A DNA stretch of 64,000 bases from Brienomyrus brachyistius. Taxonomy: Eukaryota > Chordata > Actinopteri > Osteoglossiformes > Mormyridae. Positions 11,772 to 24,500 of the stretch are shown here, in pieces. Location of the stretch: NCBI RefSeq assembly GCF_023856365.1, contig NC_064540.1, positions 310,001-374,000 of the forward strand, in the 5' to 3' direction. Numbering within the stretch: the first letter of the stretch is position 1; each line of letters begins with the position of its first letter. Under the pieces are notes generated by a model that was not told the DNA's origin, searched no databases, and saw only the letters and a program-made list of their open reading frames with translations. The translations under genes and the position numbers were made by a program.

Positions 11772-12439
11772 GGTTTTTTTGGAAAGTAGCCCAAGAAGCC
11801 CAGGGCGTGACGGACTCTGCAAGGGCTGTCAGTCCATTAGCGCAGCACAGGAACACTTATGAAAGCAATTTATAGGTAACTTTGCTTTCTGAATGAAAAC
11901 GTGTCTGTTCAGTCTTACACTCCCACCTGCTGAGAGCCCTTTACACAGAAGCTCTTCTGTAGGCTCATTCAGCACATTTCAAGGAGCTTGAATTCAGTTT
12001 CTGGCGCAGGGCTGATGAGATGGAGAATTTTGGATCAATAGTTTGTCATTACGGCGGGTAGCTCAGACCCCAGGCACAAAACTAAAAGCATCCGTTACCA
12101 TATATCATCTATTCATTTGAGCCCAATTGCGTGGTAATACGATTAGATCAACCTTAATGCTGAATACTGTGATACTTCTGAAATCATTTATGGTCATATA
12201 TTTTATTCAGGTTTATTCAGTCTCATCCTTGTTCACTTGATACCACACTGAGATTCCCAACCTTGTTCGAGATTAAAATATAAGTAAAGTGGAATGCAGA
12301 AAAACATAACATTCATCTTTTTTTTCTGAGAAGGATTAAAGTATGATGCCACTTGAGTGTATGAAAAGACGTACAAAGTATTGATAAGTCGTGTCGTCTG
12401 ATTATTTTCCATTACCTGCGTTTTTAGCACTTTTTTTTT

Positions 12440-12526
12440 ATGGTTGGTTTTCCTGCATGCGTATATAACAGTTACTCCTCATCCCATAATCCGTCTCCTT
12501 GTTTTCAGTCTTCAGTACAGGGTCCT
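12440..12526 (+). repeat. 87-bp direct duplication, copy B
   Basis: Second copy of the 11685-11771 block, same strand, start to start 755 bp apart. The two differences are C for T, in GCGTATA and ATCCGTC. Near-identity implies a recent event. Confidence 0.85.
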
Positions 12527-12789
12527 TCAATGAACAGTATCCCCTGGTGGATGTGTTCGGAACTGCAGCTGTCGAGAAGTCTATATTTTTATTTAGTATA
12601 ATTTCTACCCTCATTTTATTAGTTACTTAGTTGCAGAAGTACGTACAGATGTGAATGTTGGAAAACCTTCCATACAAATAATTTCTCAATTCCGGCCCCC
12701 ACTTCCCCATGCATGTTTTCACTTTCATCCTGTGTGCAGATTCCCCCCCCCATAGTCTACAAATGTGCAGTTAGCTGAATTGGTGGATG

Positions 12790-12935
12790 TAAACGGCTGA
12801 TAGTCTGTGATTATATGTGTGTATGTGCCCACGTGCCCTGGGAGGGACTGTTATCCCATCCAGGATGACCCCGGCTCCAGAGAGACTCATCGTAATCCTG
12901 CAGCAGATAAGTGTCTGTAGAAGATGGATAGACGT
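12790..12935 (+). repeat. Degenerate SINE tail fragment
   Basis: GTGTGTATGTGCCC, then CATCCAGGATGACCCCGGCTCC, then AGAAGATGGATAG follow the order of the SINE 3' half, but with heavy divergence and no target duplication. An older relative of the full-length copies. Confidence 0.4.
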
Positions 12936-13097
12936 ACTTCCATCTCAAACGGATGATGCGACCTATCCTATCGTCACCTTGACGATAACTGAAGAAAGGA
13001 TGGTGGACATGACTTTTCATACCCATTCCGGCTCTTGTTACCCTTATAGCACAATTGCCACGGATTTTGAATTTAATAATCACTCTTGATGGGAATG

Positions 13098-14480
13098 TAC
13101 AGTTATGTGCAAAATAATAGTAGTGTGTTTAAAACGACAGAGGAAAAGTTCCATGTTCCTAATAGCATTTATTTCCATATATACAAAGGCACTGGGAACC
13201 GTGCACATTCAATTACAAATGAAAACATAAACTATTTTAAATTTTTTTTATTGAAAATGATTTTCATTTTCAAATATTAAGTTGTTCAAGAAAATAGCAG
13301 TGTCTGCATTTTCATTTACAAGCTGGAATATTTGCAGTATAAACTGAAAATGAAATGAAGATTTAGTTTTTCCTTTAAGCACAACTAACATTTAGTTGTA
13401 TAACCATTATTTCTGATCACTGCTTTGCATCTGTGTGGCATGGAGTCAACTAACATTTGACACCTGCAAACAGAAACTGCAGCCCAAGCTGACTGGACTA
13501 CATTCCACAGATTCTTGGGTTTTGCATCAAAAACAGAATTTTTGAGGCCACTCCACAAATTCTCAATTGGATTGAGGTCCGGGGATTGGGCTGGCCACTT
13601 CATGACATCAATCTTTTTGGTCTGCAACCAAGATGTTGCCCGCTTGCTGGTGTGTTTGGGGTCATTGTCCTGCTGAAACACCCATTTTAAGGGCATGTCT
13701 TCCTCAGCATAAGGCAACATGACCTCTTCCAGTATTTTTAGGTACTGAAACTGTTCCATGGTGCCTGTTATGCGATAAACGGGCCCCACTCCAAACATCC
13801 CAAACCATTATGCTTGCACCTCCATGTGTTACGGTCTTCACAGTGTACTGTGGCTGGTATTCAGTGTTTGGGGGTCATCTCACACACTGTCTGCGGCCTT
13901 TAGACCCAATAAGAACAATCTTGCTCTCATCTCTCCATAGAATATTGCACCACTTCTCTTTAGGCCAGTCACTGTGTTCTTTGGCAAACTGTAACCTTTT
14001 AATTACATGTCTTTTTTTCAGCAGTGGTACTTTACGAGGGTTTCTTGCAAATAGTTTGCCTTCACATAGGCGTCTTCTGATTGTACTCACAGGTAAATGG
14101 AGACCCTCCTCGGAGCTGATCATTGGATGCTTCTTTGCCGTTCTTGTTATTCTATGATCTAGGCGGATGATAGTTTTCCTTTTTCTACCACGTGTTTCGG
14201 GTTTTCTTTCCCATTTCAAAGCATTTCAGATCTTTTTAGCTGAGCAGCCAATTATTTGCTGCACTTCTTTGCATGTCTTCCCCTCTCCCATCAACTTTTT
14301 GATCAAAGTTCTTTCTCCCCCAGTGCAATGTCTGGAAGGACCCATTTTACTCACTGAACAAGGGCTAAAACCAGCAGGTATAACATCTGCTGCCTACCAC
14401 CCCAATGGTTATTTTTGCTACTGGCTACTTAATTTCTTCCTTAGCACAAACACAGATGTTATATGTTATTGATATAATAT
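13098..14480 (-). mobile_element. Broken Tc1-like transposon
   Basis: The element starts after a TA dinucleotide (13098-13099) with the terminus CAGTTATGTGCAAAATAATA. The transposase runs on the minus strand. The expected inverted terminus at the far end is not found near 14480, so that end is truncated or decayed and the end coordinate is approximate. Confidence 0.8.
13385..14219 (-). pseudogene. Tc1-like transposase, frameshifted
   Basis: Reading 14219 to 13875, the frame gives [15 protein letters not shown], then the first DDE aspartate in WRDESKIVL. After a frame break at about 13874-13799 it resumes (13798-13385) with QQDNDPKHTS (second Asp), WPAQSPDLNPIENLW (third acidic residue) and a normal C-terminal region ending NNGYTTKC. 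Further upstream, TCKEVQQIIGCS is interrupted by a stop just before 14219. The catalytic residues survive, but the frameshift and the stop make it inactive. Confidence 0.85.
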
Positions 14481-15420
14481 CACTTTGTCTCCAGTATTGA
14501 GACTAGGATGTTTTATGATGGAGGATTCTGCCTTTACAGCCATTCCTGTGTCTGCTGCAATGTGATTCAGGCCTCAAGCCGGAAGCAACAACTGGTCTGA
14601 AAAGAGGTTTGAATTGAACTGGAGATTAAACCTCTGGAGCTGGGTGTATCGCTCTCCCTTGCAGCACATGAAAGCCAACGAGGCAGCGCGTATCGCAGCC
14701 AAGATAGATATAAAAAATGTCAGGGTAGCTTTCTGAAAAGTTTGCCAAAAAAAAAAAAACCTTGACAGTTGTGTATCCAACATCGTTTAGCATCTGGTAC
14801 CTCCATCACTGTTTTTCTAGGTCAGCATGCAGGCAACTTCTCCATCCCTCGTTGTATATGGATACACCAATGCAGGAGAAACCAATACAAACACTGGAAG
14901 AAACTTAGCCAGGTGTGAGACTCAAATCACCAGCCCTGGAGATATGAGGGAACAACCCTAACCTCTTAATTTGGTCATTTAAAAGACAGGAAGACGCACA
15001 TTGGGGCTGAGCAGCCTGTCGCGGCTCTTGGCTGCTTTAATCTCTGCTTGCTTTTCCCAATGAATGAGGCTTTTACATCCACTGCAGTTATGGGTCCTTT
15101 AACTGAAAGCATCGCTCTTAGTGCCCTGAGTTATAATTATTTTAATGCAGTGTCTTTCCCGACATGGTTGCGCGAAAACACTCAATGAATCTGATAACTC
15201 TGTGGCTCTTGCTGACATGTCACAATATATGGCATTACGAGACATTCTGCAGAAGAGAGCACTATCTAAATCCTCGCTAAGATGGGCGTATTGCCCTGAT
15301 GGCTATTTTCAGCCAGGTGTAGTTCCATAGGTGAACCCAAATCAGACATGTGGACTTCACAATAACTAAAGTCTCATGGCAAATGTATATAAAACAGCAG
15401 TCATCTTGCGCTAAGGAAAA
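14481..15420. other. Intergenic, nothing recognised
   Basis: This gap between the two Tc1-like elements contains no exon or RNA gene that I can support. Short frames on both strands have no family resemblance. A poly-A run lies at about 14747-14759. Confidence 0.45.
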
Positions 15421-16611
15421 GTTCACTATATGGACAAAAGTAATCGGACACACCTCTCAGTCACTCAATTCAGGTTTTTCATTCGAACCCATCGCCACTG
15501 CTGTAATAAAATAGAGCACTTAGCCATACAGTCGGGTTTACAAACGTTTGTGAAAGAATGGATCATAGCTCAGTGAATTCAGTGTGGTGCTGTCATAGGA
15601 TGCTGCTACTGCAATTTCAGTTCGTAAAATTTCCTCCCTGTTAGATATTCCATGGTCAGCTGTAAGTGGTATTATTGTTAAGTTTAGCATTTAGGGACAA
15701 CAGAAACTCAGACAAAGTGGCAGAGCATGTAAAGTAACACAGTTAGGGTTGCTGAGTGCTGAGGTGCGTGTTGCGTGAAAATCGCCAACTTCCTGTTGTG
15801 TCAAAAACTGCAAATTTCCGAACTTCATAGCAGGGGCTTCATGGAATGGGCGTCCATGGCTGAGCAGCTGCATGCAAGCTTCACATCACCAAGCGCAGTG
15901 CCAAACATTGGATGGAGGGGTGTAAAGCACTCTGGAGCACTGGAAACGTGTTCTGTGGAGTGACAAATAATGAAATCGTGCTTCTCTGTCTGTCAGTCTG
16001 ATGGACGAGTCTGGGTTTGGCAGATGCCAGGAGAACGATACCTGCCTGACTGCACTGTGCCAGCTGTGACGTTTGGTGGAGGGGGGATAATGGTATGGGG
16101 CTGTTTATCAAGGGTTAGGTTTGGCCTCTTAGCTCCAGTGAAGGGAACTCTTAATGCTTCAGCATGCCAAGCATATCAAGACATTTTGGACAATTCAGTG
16201 CTTCCAACTTTATGGGATCAGTTTGGGGAAGGTCCTTTTCTGTTGCAGCATGACTGCACCTCAGTGCACAAAGCAGGACCCATGAAAACATGGTTGGGTG
16301 AGTTTGAGGTGGAAGAACTTGACCTCAACCCCATTGAACACCTTTGGGATGAAACAGAACAGAGATTGCGAGCCGGGCTTTCACATCTAACATCAGTGCC
16401 TGACCTCACAAATGCTCTTTTGGATGAATGGGCAAAAATTCCCTCAGACAAACTCCAAAATCTTCTGGAAAGCCTTCTTAGAAGAGTGGCAGCTGTTATA
16501 GCTGAAAGGGGGGACCAGCTCCATATCGATGCCTATTTAGAATGGGATGCCATAAACGTTTCTGTGGGTTCAATGGCCAGGTGCCCCAATACTTGTGTCC
16601 ATATAGTGAAC
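15421..16611 (+). mobile_element. Tc1-like transposon with both terminal inverted repeats
   Basis: The left end GTTCACTATATGGACA (15421 on) is matched by the right end TGTCCATATAGTGAAC (to 16611). Inside these the match continues imperfectly (AAAGTAATCGGACACACC against GGTGCCCCAATACTTG). Length is 1.19 kb, normal for the family. No clean TA duplication is visible, so the outermost bases are uncertain. Confidence 0.85.
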
Positions 16612-16647
16612 ATATCTAACTCTCTTCTAATGTACAGAACCACCTAG
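15760..16647 (+). pseudogene. Tc1-like transposase, decayed
   Basis: The frame from 15970 gives [42 protein letters not shown] (second catalytic Asp) and [10 protein letters not shown] (third acidic residue). The first catalytic motif (WSDE type) lies upstream at about 15957 in another frame. A short stretch normally present before LNPIEHLW (WPAQSPD type) is deleted. The N-terminal half (about 15760-15960) is scattered over frames. The copy is not functional. The open frame runs past the right inverted repeat to 16647 by chance. Confidence 0.8.
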
Positions 16648-17100
16648 TGCTTCACTCCAGAAAATTGCTTATGTTGCTTGAAATATGTGGCTACACAGAA
16701 TTTGAGGATTCCCTCTTAGAAATATGAAGTCTTGTGTTTGCTTTCCCTCGACCTTTCCAAGCTTATTATTGAGTCATATGATTATTAGCTTATTTTAACT
16801 TTATTTAATGCATTTTTTTTATAGAACTTGGCCACATACAGAGGCACAAATGCTACTACTCATTCTGATTCCTTCATCAGCTTTGTCTTATTAGGTTAAT
16901 ATTGCCAATGTACAAGAACGTTTGATGGATACATTGCTTGCTAAAATGTTAATGAAATAATGAACTCTTTTGTTCAAGTGATTAGTTACTGGGCTCAAAG
17001 TATTGAGTGGTTAAGTATTGAGCCAAAATGAAATTTAGGGTAATTTGGCCTTTTCCAACCATCCATTACCTATGAAGTTAATGTAATTAACATGATTGAT
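16612..17100. other. Intergenic, nothing recognised
   Basis: AT-rich, without exon, repeat or RNA gene that I can support. Confidence 0.45.
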
Positions 17101-17104
17101 TCAA

Positions 17105-17140
17105 CCCCCCCCCCCACACACACACACACACACAACAACA
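17105..17140. repeat. Poly-C plus (CA)n microsatellite
   Basis: A run of C bases passes directly into (CA)n and then (CAA)n. Confidence 0.9.
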
Positions 17141-17461
17141 ACATAATATAATTACTCTCTCCTGTTCCAAGTCCCAATTAATCAATAGAGACGGCCAGTG
17201 TTGATCAACCCATTAGGCGACACAGACACCTGCCTAGGGCGCCCTCTACTGAGGGGGCAGTGACTTAGCGGGCTGATTTCACTCTGCTTTTGTGAAGCTT
17301 TTGGCAATGACAACACTACCGTGCTCGCACTTGTCTTATAAGTAAAACCAGGGCAGGAAATGAAGACGAAAGGTTAATTAACTAAACCGCTGGCTAGTAA
17401 AAGAAATTGTGTCAGACTACCCAGGTAGCTACTGTAGTATCACAAATCCTTAAATTCTACC

Positions 17462-17700
17462 CTGGGGCAATTTTAGGGATTCAGGGGGCCCCCCAATTCA
17501 AAGTTAACAAACACATGACCTTTATTTTCACTTTGGTGATAAACAGAATACATAAATAAAGCAGATTTGTCGTTGCGATGTAGTATATAATCGGCCGCCC
17601 TCGGGGGCCCCCCTCCCAGCTGGAGGCCCCAGGCCATCGCCTGCCCTGCCAGTCCCTGTGCCTCTGATTCCACCTCTGACTGAGAAAAGTAAATAAATGG
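17462..17700 (-). repeat. GC-rich dispersed repeat, copy 1
   Basis: On the minus strand this reads AGAGGTGGAATCAGAGGCAC, then CAGCTGGGAGGGGGGCCCCC. A similar block occurs on the plus strand at about 46780-47060 (AGAGATGTAGCCACAGGAC, then GAGCTGGGAGGGGGGCCCCC). Both also share a second G/C-rich run. An unnamed dispersed family of about 250-280 bp. Confidence 0.55.
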
Positions 17701-19212
17701 AATTCCTAATGTAACTGTTTGACAGTTATTAGATCAATTATTCCATTACAGAGGTTACATTTAAAAGATACAGCTCTTTTGAGCTCTAGTCACACCGTAT
17801 ATCCAGCTGAATTCCCAAAGTAATGAGTGAGCATCTGACAGACTACGATTCGGTGCCTAACAGTGGACACATTTCATCTGTGCGTTCTGATTTGCATATT
17901 ATACTCTATACGTTATTAGTGAGAAATCAGAGCTTAACAGGAAGCCTGGGGACGATATTAGTGTTCCTAAAAATGAAAAACCATGCATTATTCATAACAG
18001 CAATTATTTCATGGAAACCCGAGAGACGCATCCTAGTACCATATCGATCGTGGCAGGAAATGTATCTCCAAAACACGGCCGAATCCTTTTAAATACTTGT
18101 TGCCGATTAGATGGCAATTAATTAGTGCTCCACAGTCGGACAAAGGCCAGCAGCCGCATTCGTGTTCCACATGAAAAAAAGGCAGATAATCGATAGCTCT
18201 TCGGTCGTGTAGCCGGAACAATAAAGCATTGAGCACATTTATAATTACAGAGGCGCAGACCAAAGAAATACATGAGAATGAAAATGTAATGTGCTTTTCG
18301 GAAGCTATGGGTGGAAAACATAAGGAAATTCAATGTGTCACAGGTGTTTGATTTTAACAATATTTATTTCCTGAAAAATATGTGATACGTAAGAAGGAAT
18401 CAGAATTTCTTGTATCCTACAGACAAGACATACGGCTTCTATTTGATGTTTTATATAGGTTTACAAGTAAACAACTAGTGAAGGTATTTTATAAATCTAT
18501 TTTTTTAATTACTTGGATATTTGGTTGTTTTTCAAATTTCAAATTTAGCACTGTAGTGCTTATAGATATACTATATAAAATATTTTTGAATTACATTTAA
18601 TATACTTATATTTTAGATCCTGGAGTTAGGTTTGAAAACCATTGTATTATTAGCTGGGAAATGAAAGGAGACTATGAAAATGAAGTCGCGGTGATTTGAT
18701 TTGATTGATCAAAAATGTGCATGCCAATTAAAGATCCATTAATTTGTGGAAGATTTTTTGACGCAAAAAAAAAATCAGAAAAGGGTGTGGCTTATTCTCA
18801 ACGGCACTCCCCACCCCCACTGCCCCCCACCCTACCCACCTTTGCCTTGTTTTTATTTCAGAAGGTAATGGATCTGTTCCTGCATCGTACCCAAAGCCTT
18901 CCAAGCAGATCTGTGTTATTTAAGCAAACGAGAGATTAATATTCCATTAGAGAGGTAAGGGAAAGAGAGAGGGAGAGGCTGTGTGTCTGTGTGCGCGACT
19001 CCATGCCTTCCCCTCACCCTTCGCTGTGCTTTGCACATTACAGCCCCCTTCTGCTTAACGTGAGCCGGCTCCCCGCTGCTTGCTAGGCAACCAGCAGCAC
19101 TAGCATTGCATTGCACCACTGAGGAGCGGGCACACAGACCCAGCTTGGCTTTTACACTTTCTCTCTCGTCCATCCGTCAGACACCCTGTTCCGCCCTGAG
19201 GCTGAAGCTACC
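17701..19212. other. stmn3 5' flank with a possible conserved noncoding element
   Basis: No coding exon is seen. From about 17990 to 18340 the sequence is repeat-free and dense in homeodomain-like TAATTA/ATTA words. A C-rich tract follows at 18805-18840. The last 250 bp are richer in G+C (GCGCGACTCC, GCCGGCTCCCCGCTG) and probably hold the stmn3 promoter and 5'UTR. Regulatory roles are inferred. Confidence 0.35.
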
Positions 19213-21460
19213 ATGGCTAACATTGTAGCAGGTAGGATGCATTAAGCTCTGTTTTCTGCCTGAAACACACCTATGAATGCTTTCAGTTATCTGCATAGCC
19301 ATTTTCTACAAAGTGGGAGGGATAGAGTGGACAATTGAATCATTGTTTTTTTTTTATTTAATGTAATATTTTGGTTATTTTCGTGACTGCAGAGATTATG
19401 TGGGTGGTACTGAGCAGGGTCCATATATCTGTAATATTAATTATAATAGTGATGCTGATCTATTGACATGCAGCTACGGGTCAATTGAATTATAAGGAAA
19501 TTGAAGGGGAAAAAAACCTTATTTCATTGGTTAAGATGGGAGTAGTTCACAAATCACATCCGTCCAGGAATCCTCATCCACAAAAGAGATATTTTTTATA
19601 AAAATATGTATCTGTCAAAGACTGTTTACACTGTGCTAGATTGGCAGCAGATTGTGATCGAAAGGTTAGAACAGTGCATGAGTTCATGGGACCATTAAGA
19701 AAAGGCACACGGACTTCTGCTGCAGAGCTTGCGATTTGAGGATTCGCTGCGCCGTTTTTAGATGCGAAGGTTTTCGTTTTGGTGAGCGGATGCTCTGGCA
19801 GCAATGCAGGGCGATAAGGCTTGTAATGTGACAAACCACATTTCAGAGCGATGCCATTGCTGTTGTGTTTTATGCGGCATTTCTGTTACAGGGAAGGGTT
19901 TTCCTTTTAATAAACTGTTGAGATCGGCAGGATAGGAACTAGAGGCCCTTTTCCCAGTGGGCTGGGCTGAATTCAGGGAGATGGGAAATGGTGATGAATT
20001 GGACCTTAATTCTGTTTACACGTGTGAGTGGACTCTGGGACAAAGGAAAAAAAGTCAAGTATTCCATACGGCCAAGTGCTTTTGCTCCAAATAAAGGGCA
20101 CATAGATTTATGTCCTCAATTCTGGCAGAAAGGCTTCCTTAGCAAGCCACTGAGAAGCTAAAGACGGAAGTGGGGGGGGTGGCTGTCACCTTTCTCACGA
20201 GATGTCTGGAAGAATCCACATTTCAGCCAGGCTACAGTGTTTTATGTCACTCGGCAATACGGGTGGCGTAGAAGTCAAAAGGCATCTTTCAAATACGAGA
20301 CATTTTCCGTGGAGCAGATTTCAATCACACGCTCTGTGAATTAAATATTCATGCAATCTGGTTGTATGTTATGTAAAAGTTTGGTTTGTTTTCATACATA
20401 TGGCACATGCATTTTAGCCAGAGTGCTTAAATAAGCCCCCTGCAGCTTTACACTGCAAAACAGAGAAGACACTAAATGAATATGCTGTGATTTACTACTA
20501 TTCCATCTGGGGTTTAATTCCAGTCTTGGGCCCTATGCTGCCTGGGATAGGCTCCAGACCCCCAAGATTCTGACTAGGATTAGTGGTTGAGAGATGGATG
20601 GATGGATGGATGGATGGATGGATGAGCTAAATAAAAATTAATTTAAATAAATACTCAGTCATGTATCTGTTGACAGACACAGAGCAGGGGTTTCGGCATA
20701 TTACGTAACATCTGTTGTAATGAGCTGTGAATTCTTCACGGAAAAACAAGACTCTGTCCTGGTTCGGTCCTGGCAGAGCCTTCCTGAAATACTCTCAATG
20801 ACATTCTTTCCTCGTGTTTTAGGATATTTCCACTTCCACTGTTTTGTCGCAATCCGAAGCCATGTGACCATTTATACACTGCAAGGGCTTTGGAAGCCAT
20901 TTCTCCTGCATGTTTAGTTTTAGTAATTCAGAGATTATTAAAGTAACCTCTGAGTAAAGCTTTTTCATACACTGACAGAACATGATGTTATCTAAAGACT
21001 TATGGGTCAGACAATCCAGGAATGTAATATTTACAGTAGTTCTCATGCAGGTCCTTAGATAAACAGCAGTAAAGTCGTTTCTTGGGCTGTTATTAGCATG
21101 GTAGCTGAACTGATTCCCATGAAACACAGCTTTTCTTCTCCCAACAGGCATGATATAGGGTATATTTTAGTAGTTCTTAGAATAATATTTAATTATTAAT
21201 CGTTATTAATAATTAGTTAGAGGCACTGGATTGGCAATGAAAAACTGTACTATTACAAGCTGATGTAATTGATAGGGAAGCATGAATCGGGGAAGGCATA
21301 CAGCAGTGTGGTATTACCATGGTTTATACCAGACAGCACCGGAGCGTGATGGCGTGTCACCGCCACTGGGGGGCACCACCTGAAGCCCAGTGCCTCCCAA
21401 AACACACAAAATGCTGTTGATTTTACCCTCCAATTAAACATATAATTATGAAGAAAGTAG

Positions 21461-21521
<61 letters not shown>

Positions 21522-24500
21522 CAAGAATAAAAGAAAAATAGAGTGAGTAGTAATAAAGATCTGCAAATAATGAATGACGTAGATAATAAACATGCCTGCA
21601 CATTTATTCATGCTTATATCACACCTTGACTCATGACTATCCTCCATTATTTGAATCCAGTCTGATTCTATTTTAAAACCATATTTATATATCCTGGGTT
21701 GTTCCCTGCTTTGTACCTGTAGCCTCTGGGACAGGTTCCAGACCCCCCCGAGACCCTGAATAGGAGAACCAGTTTCAGGAAATGGATGGATGGATGGATG
21801 TATACTGTATATGCCAAACAATTCATTGATTTACAATACAGCCACCATACCTCCTCACCTTACTGTAGAGTATCATATCTAGCAATAGCTCCTTACTACA
21901 AATTGCTTCTGTCTGTCAGGAACAATCACACAGGCCTAACCAGGCCAGTTCTCAGTGGCGGAGGAACAAGCCATAGACAGTGTGATTCGGGTGACTGTGG
22001 CGAGAGGTGACTTTGTGTTCCCATTAGACTGGAGTAAAACTCAGTCATTGATTTAGAAACTAAGAATGATGGCTTTGTCCCATTTCTAAATTTCTAGCTG
22101 GCAGAAAGCACAATATGTTCCTGTGCAGTAACGTGCAGGACATCTCATGACTTCTGTAACAGGCCATCCTCGTAACTGTCTTAGCAGTAAAAGATAAGTG
22201 CAGTAGGATTCTTCTGCAGGACTTGTGGTAAAAGCCTTGTCGTCAGGATGTGTCTTTCTGTAGTAAATCAGGTCAGCTTCAGATGTCAGGTAGTCCATCT
22301 CTGAAATACGCAGGCCAGATTCGTTCGTCTGTTATCGTCTGAACTAAAAAGATTCAATTCTGATTTAACACTGTGTTTCTAAAGAGAGAGTTTTAGTACG
22401 TTTTCACATACAGGTCTTGTCTGTGTTAAAATGACCTACAAGGATATTGTACAGGAATCCCGGTGTTAGCAGCAATTATTGTAAGTGGTGCTGGATGAAA
22501 ATTCATCCATGGTATTATTGCATAGATACTACACAATATTCCAGTCATGGTGGGTGAAATCTGGGAAGTTTTAAGGTCTTGTTACACCAGTAAATGCAGA
22601 AGTTCAATGGATTTAATCAACCAATTTAATTTAATTGGGTGATTCAGTCCCTGACTGGAACAAAAAAAAACTCCTGGACCAGCCTTGAAATGTAATATTT
22701 TAATTATTTTATCAGTAAAAATGAATTAAAAGATCATCAGACCTAACTCTTAAACCATTCTATGATTAACCCTTCCATAGAAGGTCCAATGCGAGTTGAC
22801 CAGTCGCGTTATATATTTTATATTGCGAAATTCATTATGATACATTATATAAATTCTATAAATAGTTTTCAAATTCACGCCACGGATTGGTAACAGAGAA
22901 TAATGGATAATTCAACAGAAGCAACATAATAATAATGTCCACCTTTTATGGTTAATGTCCAGGTTATGTATGACTTAGTGCAGTACAATTATTAATTAGT
23001 AAAATATTTAAAGTTTTAAATGCTTTAAACTGTGTACTCTTAGGTAATAGCTTTAACTGACAGACCGACATGGTCTGTTGTTTTCTTTTCTGTGTGTCTT
23101 AATGCCAATGAGGCTCTTTTTGTGATTCTTAAGCAACGATCCCCTCTGTCAGAAGATGTTAAGTGGAGTCTGAAGTCAATCTATAGACCAGGGGTGGGGA
23201 ACCTGATCCATGGAGAGCCGGTGTGGGTGGGGGTTTTTGGGATGGCCTCTCAGTCAGCCAATAACAGTGGATTCCAAGGACTGGAGTTGAAAATCGCTGC
23301 TTTATTATTGGCTGACTGAAAGGTCATCCCAAAAACCCGCACCGGCTCTCCATGGATCAGGTTCCCTACCCCTGCTATAGACGCTATATTTACATGATGG
23401 TTATGAACAGCATGATGAAGAACCATGAGCGAAATGGATGCTTCAGTATCTTCAAAATTGCTCTAAGCCAGGAGTGATTTCATGACTTTCATGGCAGGTC
23501 TCTTTAAATGTGGACCTTGATTCCAAATCCAGGCCTTGTTTTCCATTCTCCCGTGCAGTTAGTTTAATAATGACTGATTCTGATTGGCTGAAGGCTTCAC
23601 ACCTGGTTCCCAGGCAAAGGGGAGCTGGGAAATCAGCAGGACTCGGCCCTTGAGGACCGTGATTTGAACAGCCCTGGCTTATGCTTTTCCAAGCATGTAT
23701 CATTCCTTATAACCTCTGCTTCTGGGGCTCCATGAAGATTACTTGCAACCAAGCAGCTTTAACGTGGTGTTTTTCATTAAAGAATGATTGCAATTATGAT
23801 ACCAACAAATATGAGTAAACCTCTGTCAATAATAAACCTTTTTCAAAATAAAAATGAACCCTTAACACAGGTTTTATACACGACAGTCATAATGTTTTGT
23901 GTCTCCTGATTTTATTGTGACATTTATCTTGCAGCCTACAAAGAGAAAATTCAGGAGATGTCCATGCTGTCTCTGATCTGCTCCTGCTTGTACTCCCAGC
24001 CACATCGTAACAGCATTTACCAATATGGAGGTCTGTACAAGTGCATGTGAATTACACCATTCTGAATTATCTCTGGTTGTCTGATATGCTCACACACACA
24101 CCAAGTATACAGTAAAGCTGAAACAGGAAATACAGTAACTCCAACACATCCGCAGACTCGACATTCACGATTTCGATGATTCGTGATTGTGCCGTGAACG
24201 GGGATATTGCTGGAGCTGGATGAAAGATCACAGAACCTCAAACACGAATCATATAAATACATAAATATTAGTAATACATAATATTTGATAGTGCATACTA
24301 TATATTTAATATTAAAGCCCTTGGCTCCATCCTTTCTCAGCATATTCTCTAGCCTCATGATGAGCTTGTCCTGGAAGAACCGTTATGGACGATGGATAGA
24401 TGAATGCCGGTCCTGTTTAGATGTAACATGTAACTCATTGTCTCCATCAACAGACATGGAGGTGAAGCCCATTAACAAGTGTGCTTCTGGCCAGTACTTT

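Noticed and set aside
15145..15330. 61-codon frame before the second Tc1-like element
   Set aside because: No resemblance to a known protein, no splice context, and inside transposon-rich intergenic DNA.
10547..19212. Search for rtel1 or tnfrsf6b exons expected from human synteny
   Set aside because: No helicase motif or Cys-rich TNFR repeat was found on either strand in this interval; only transposon remnants and the stmn3 5' flank.
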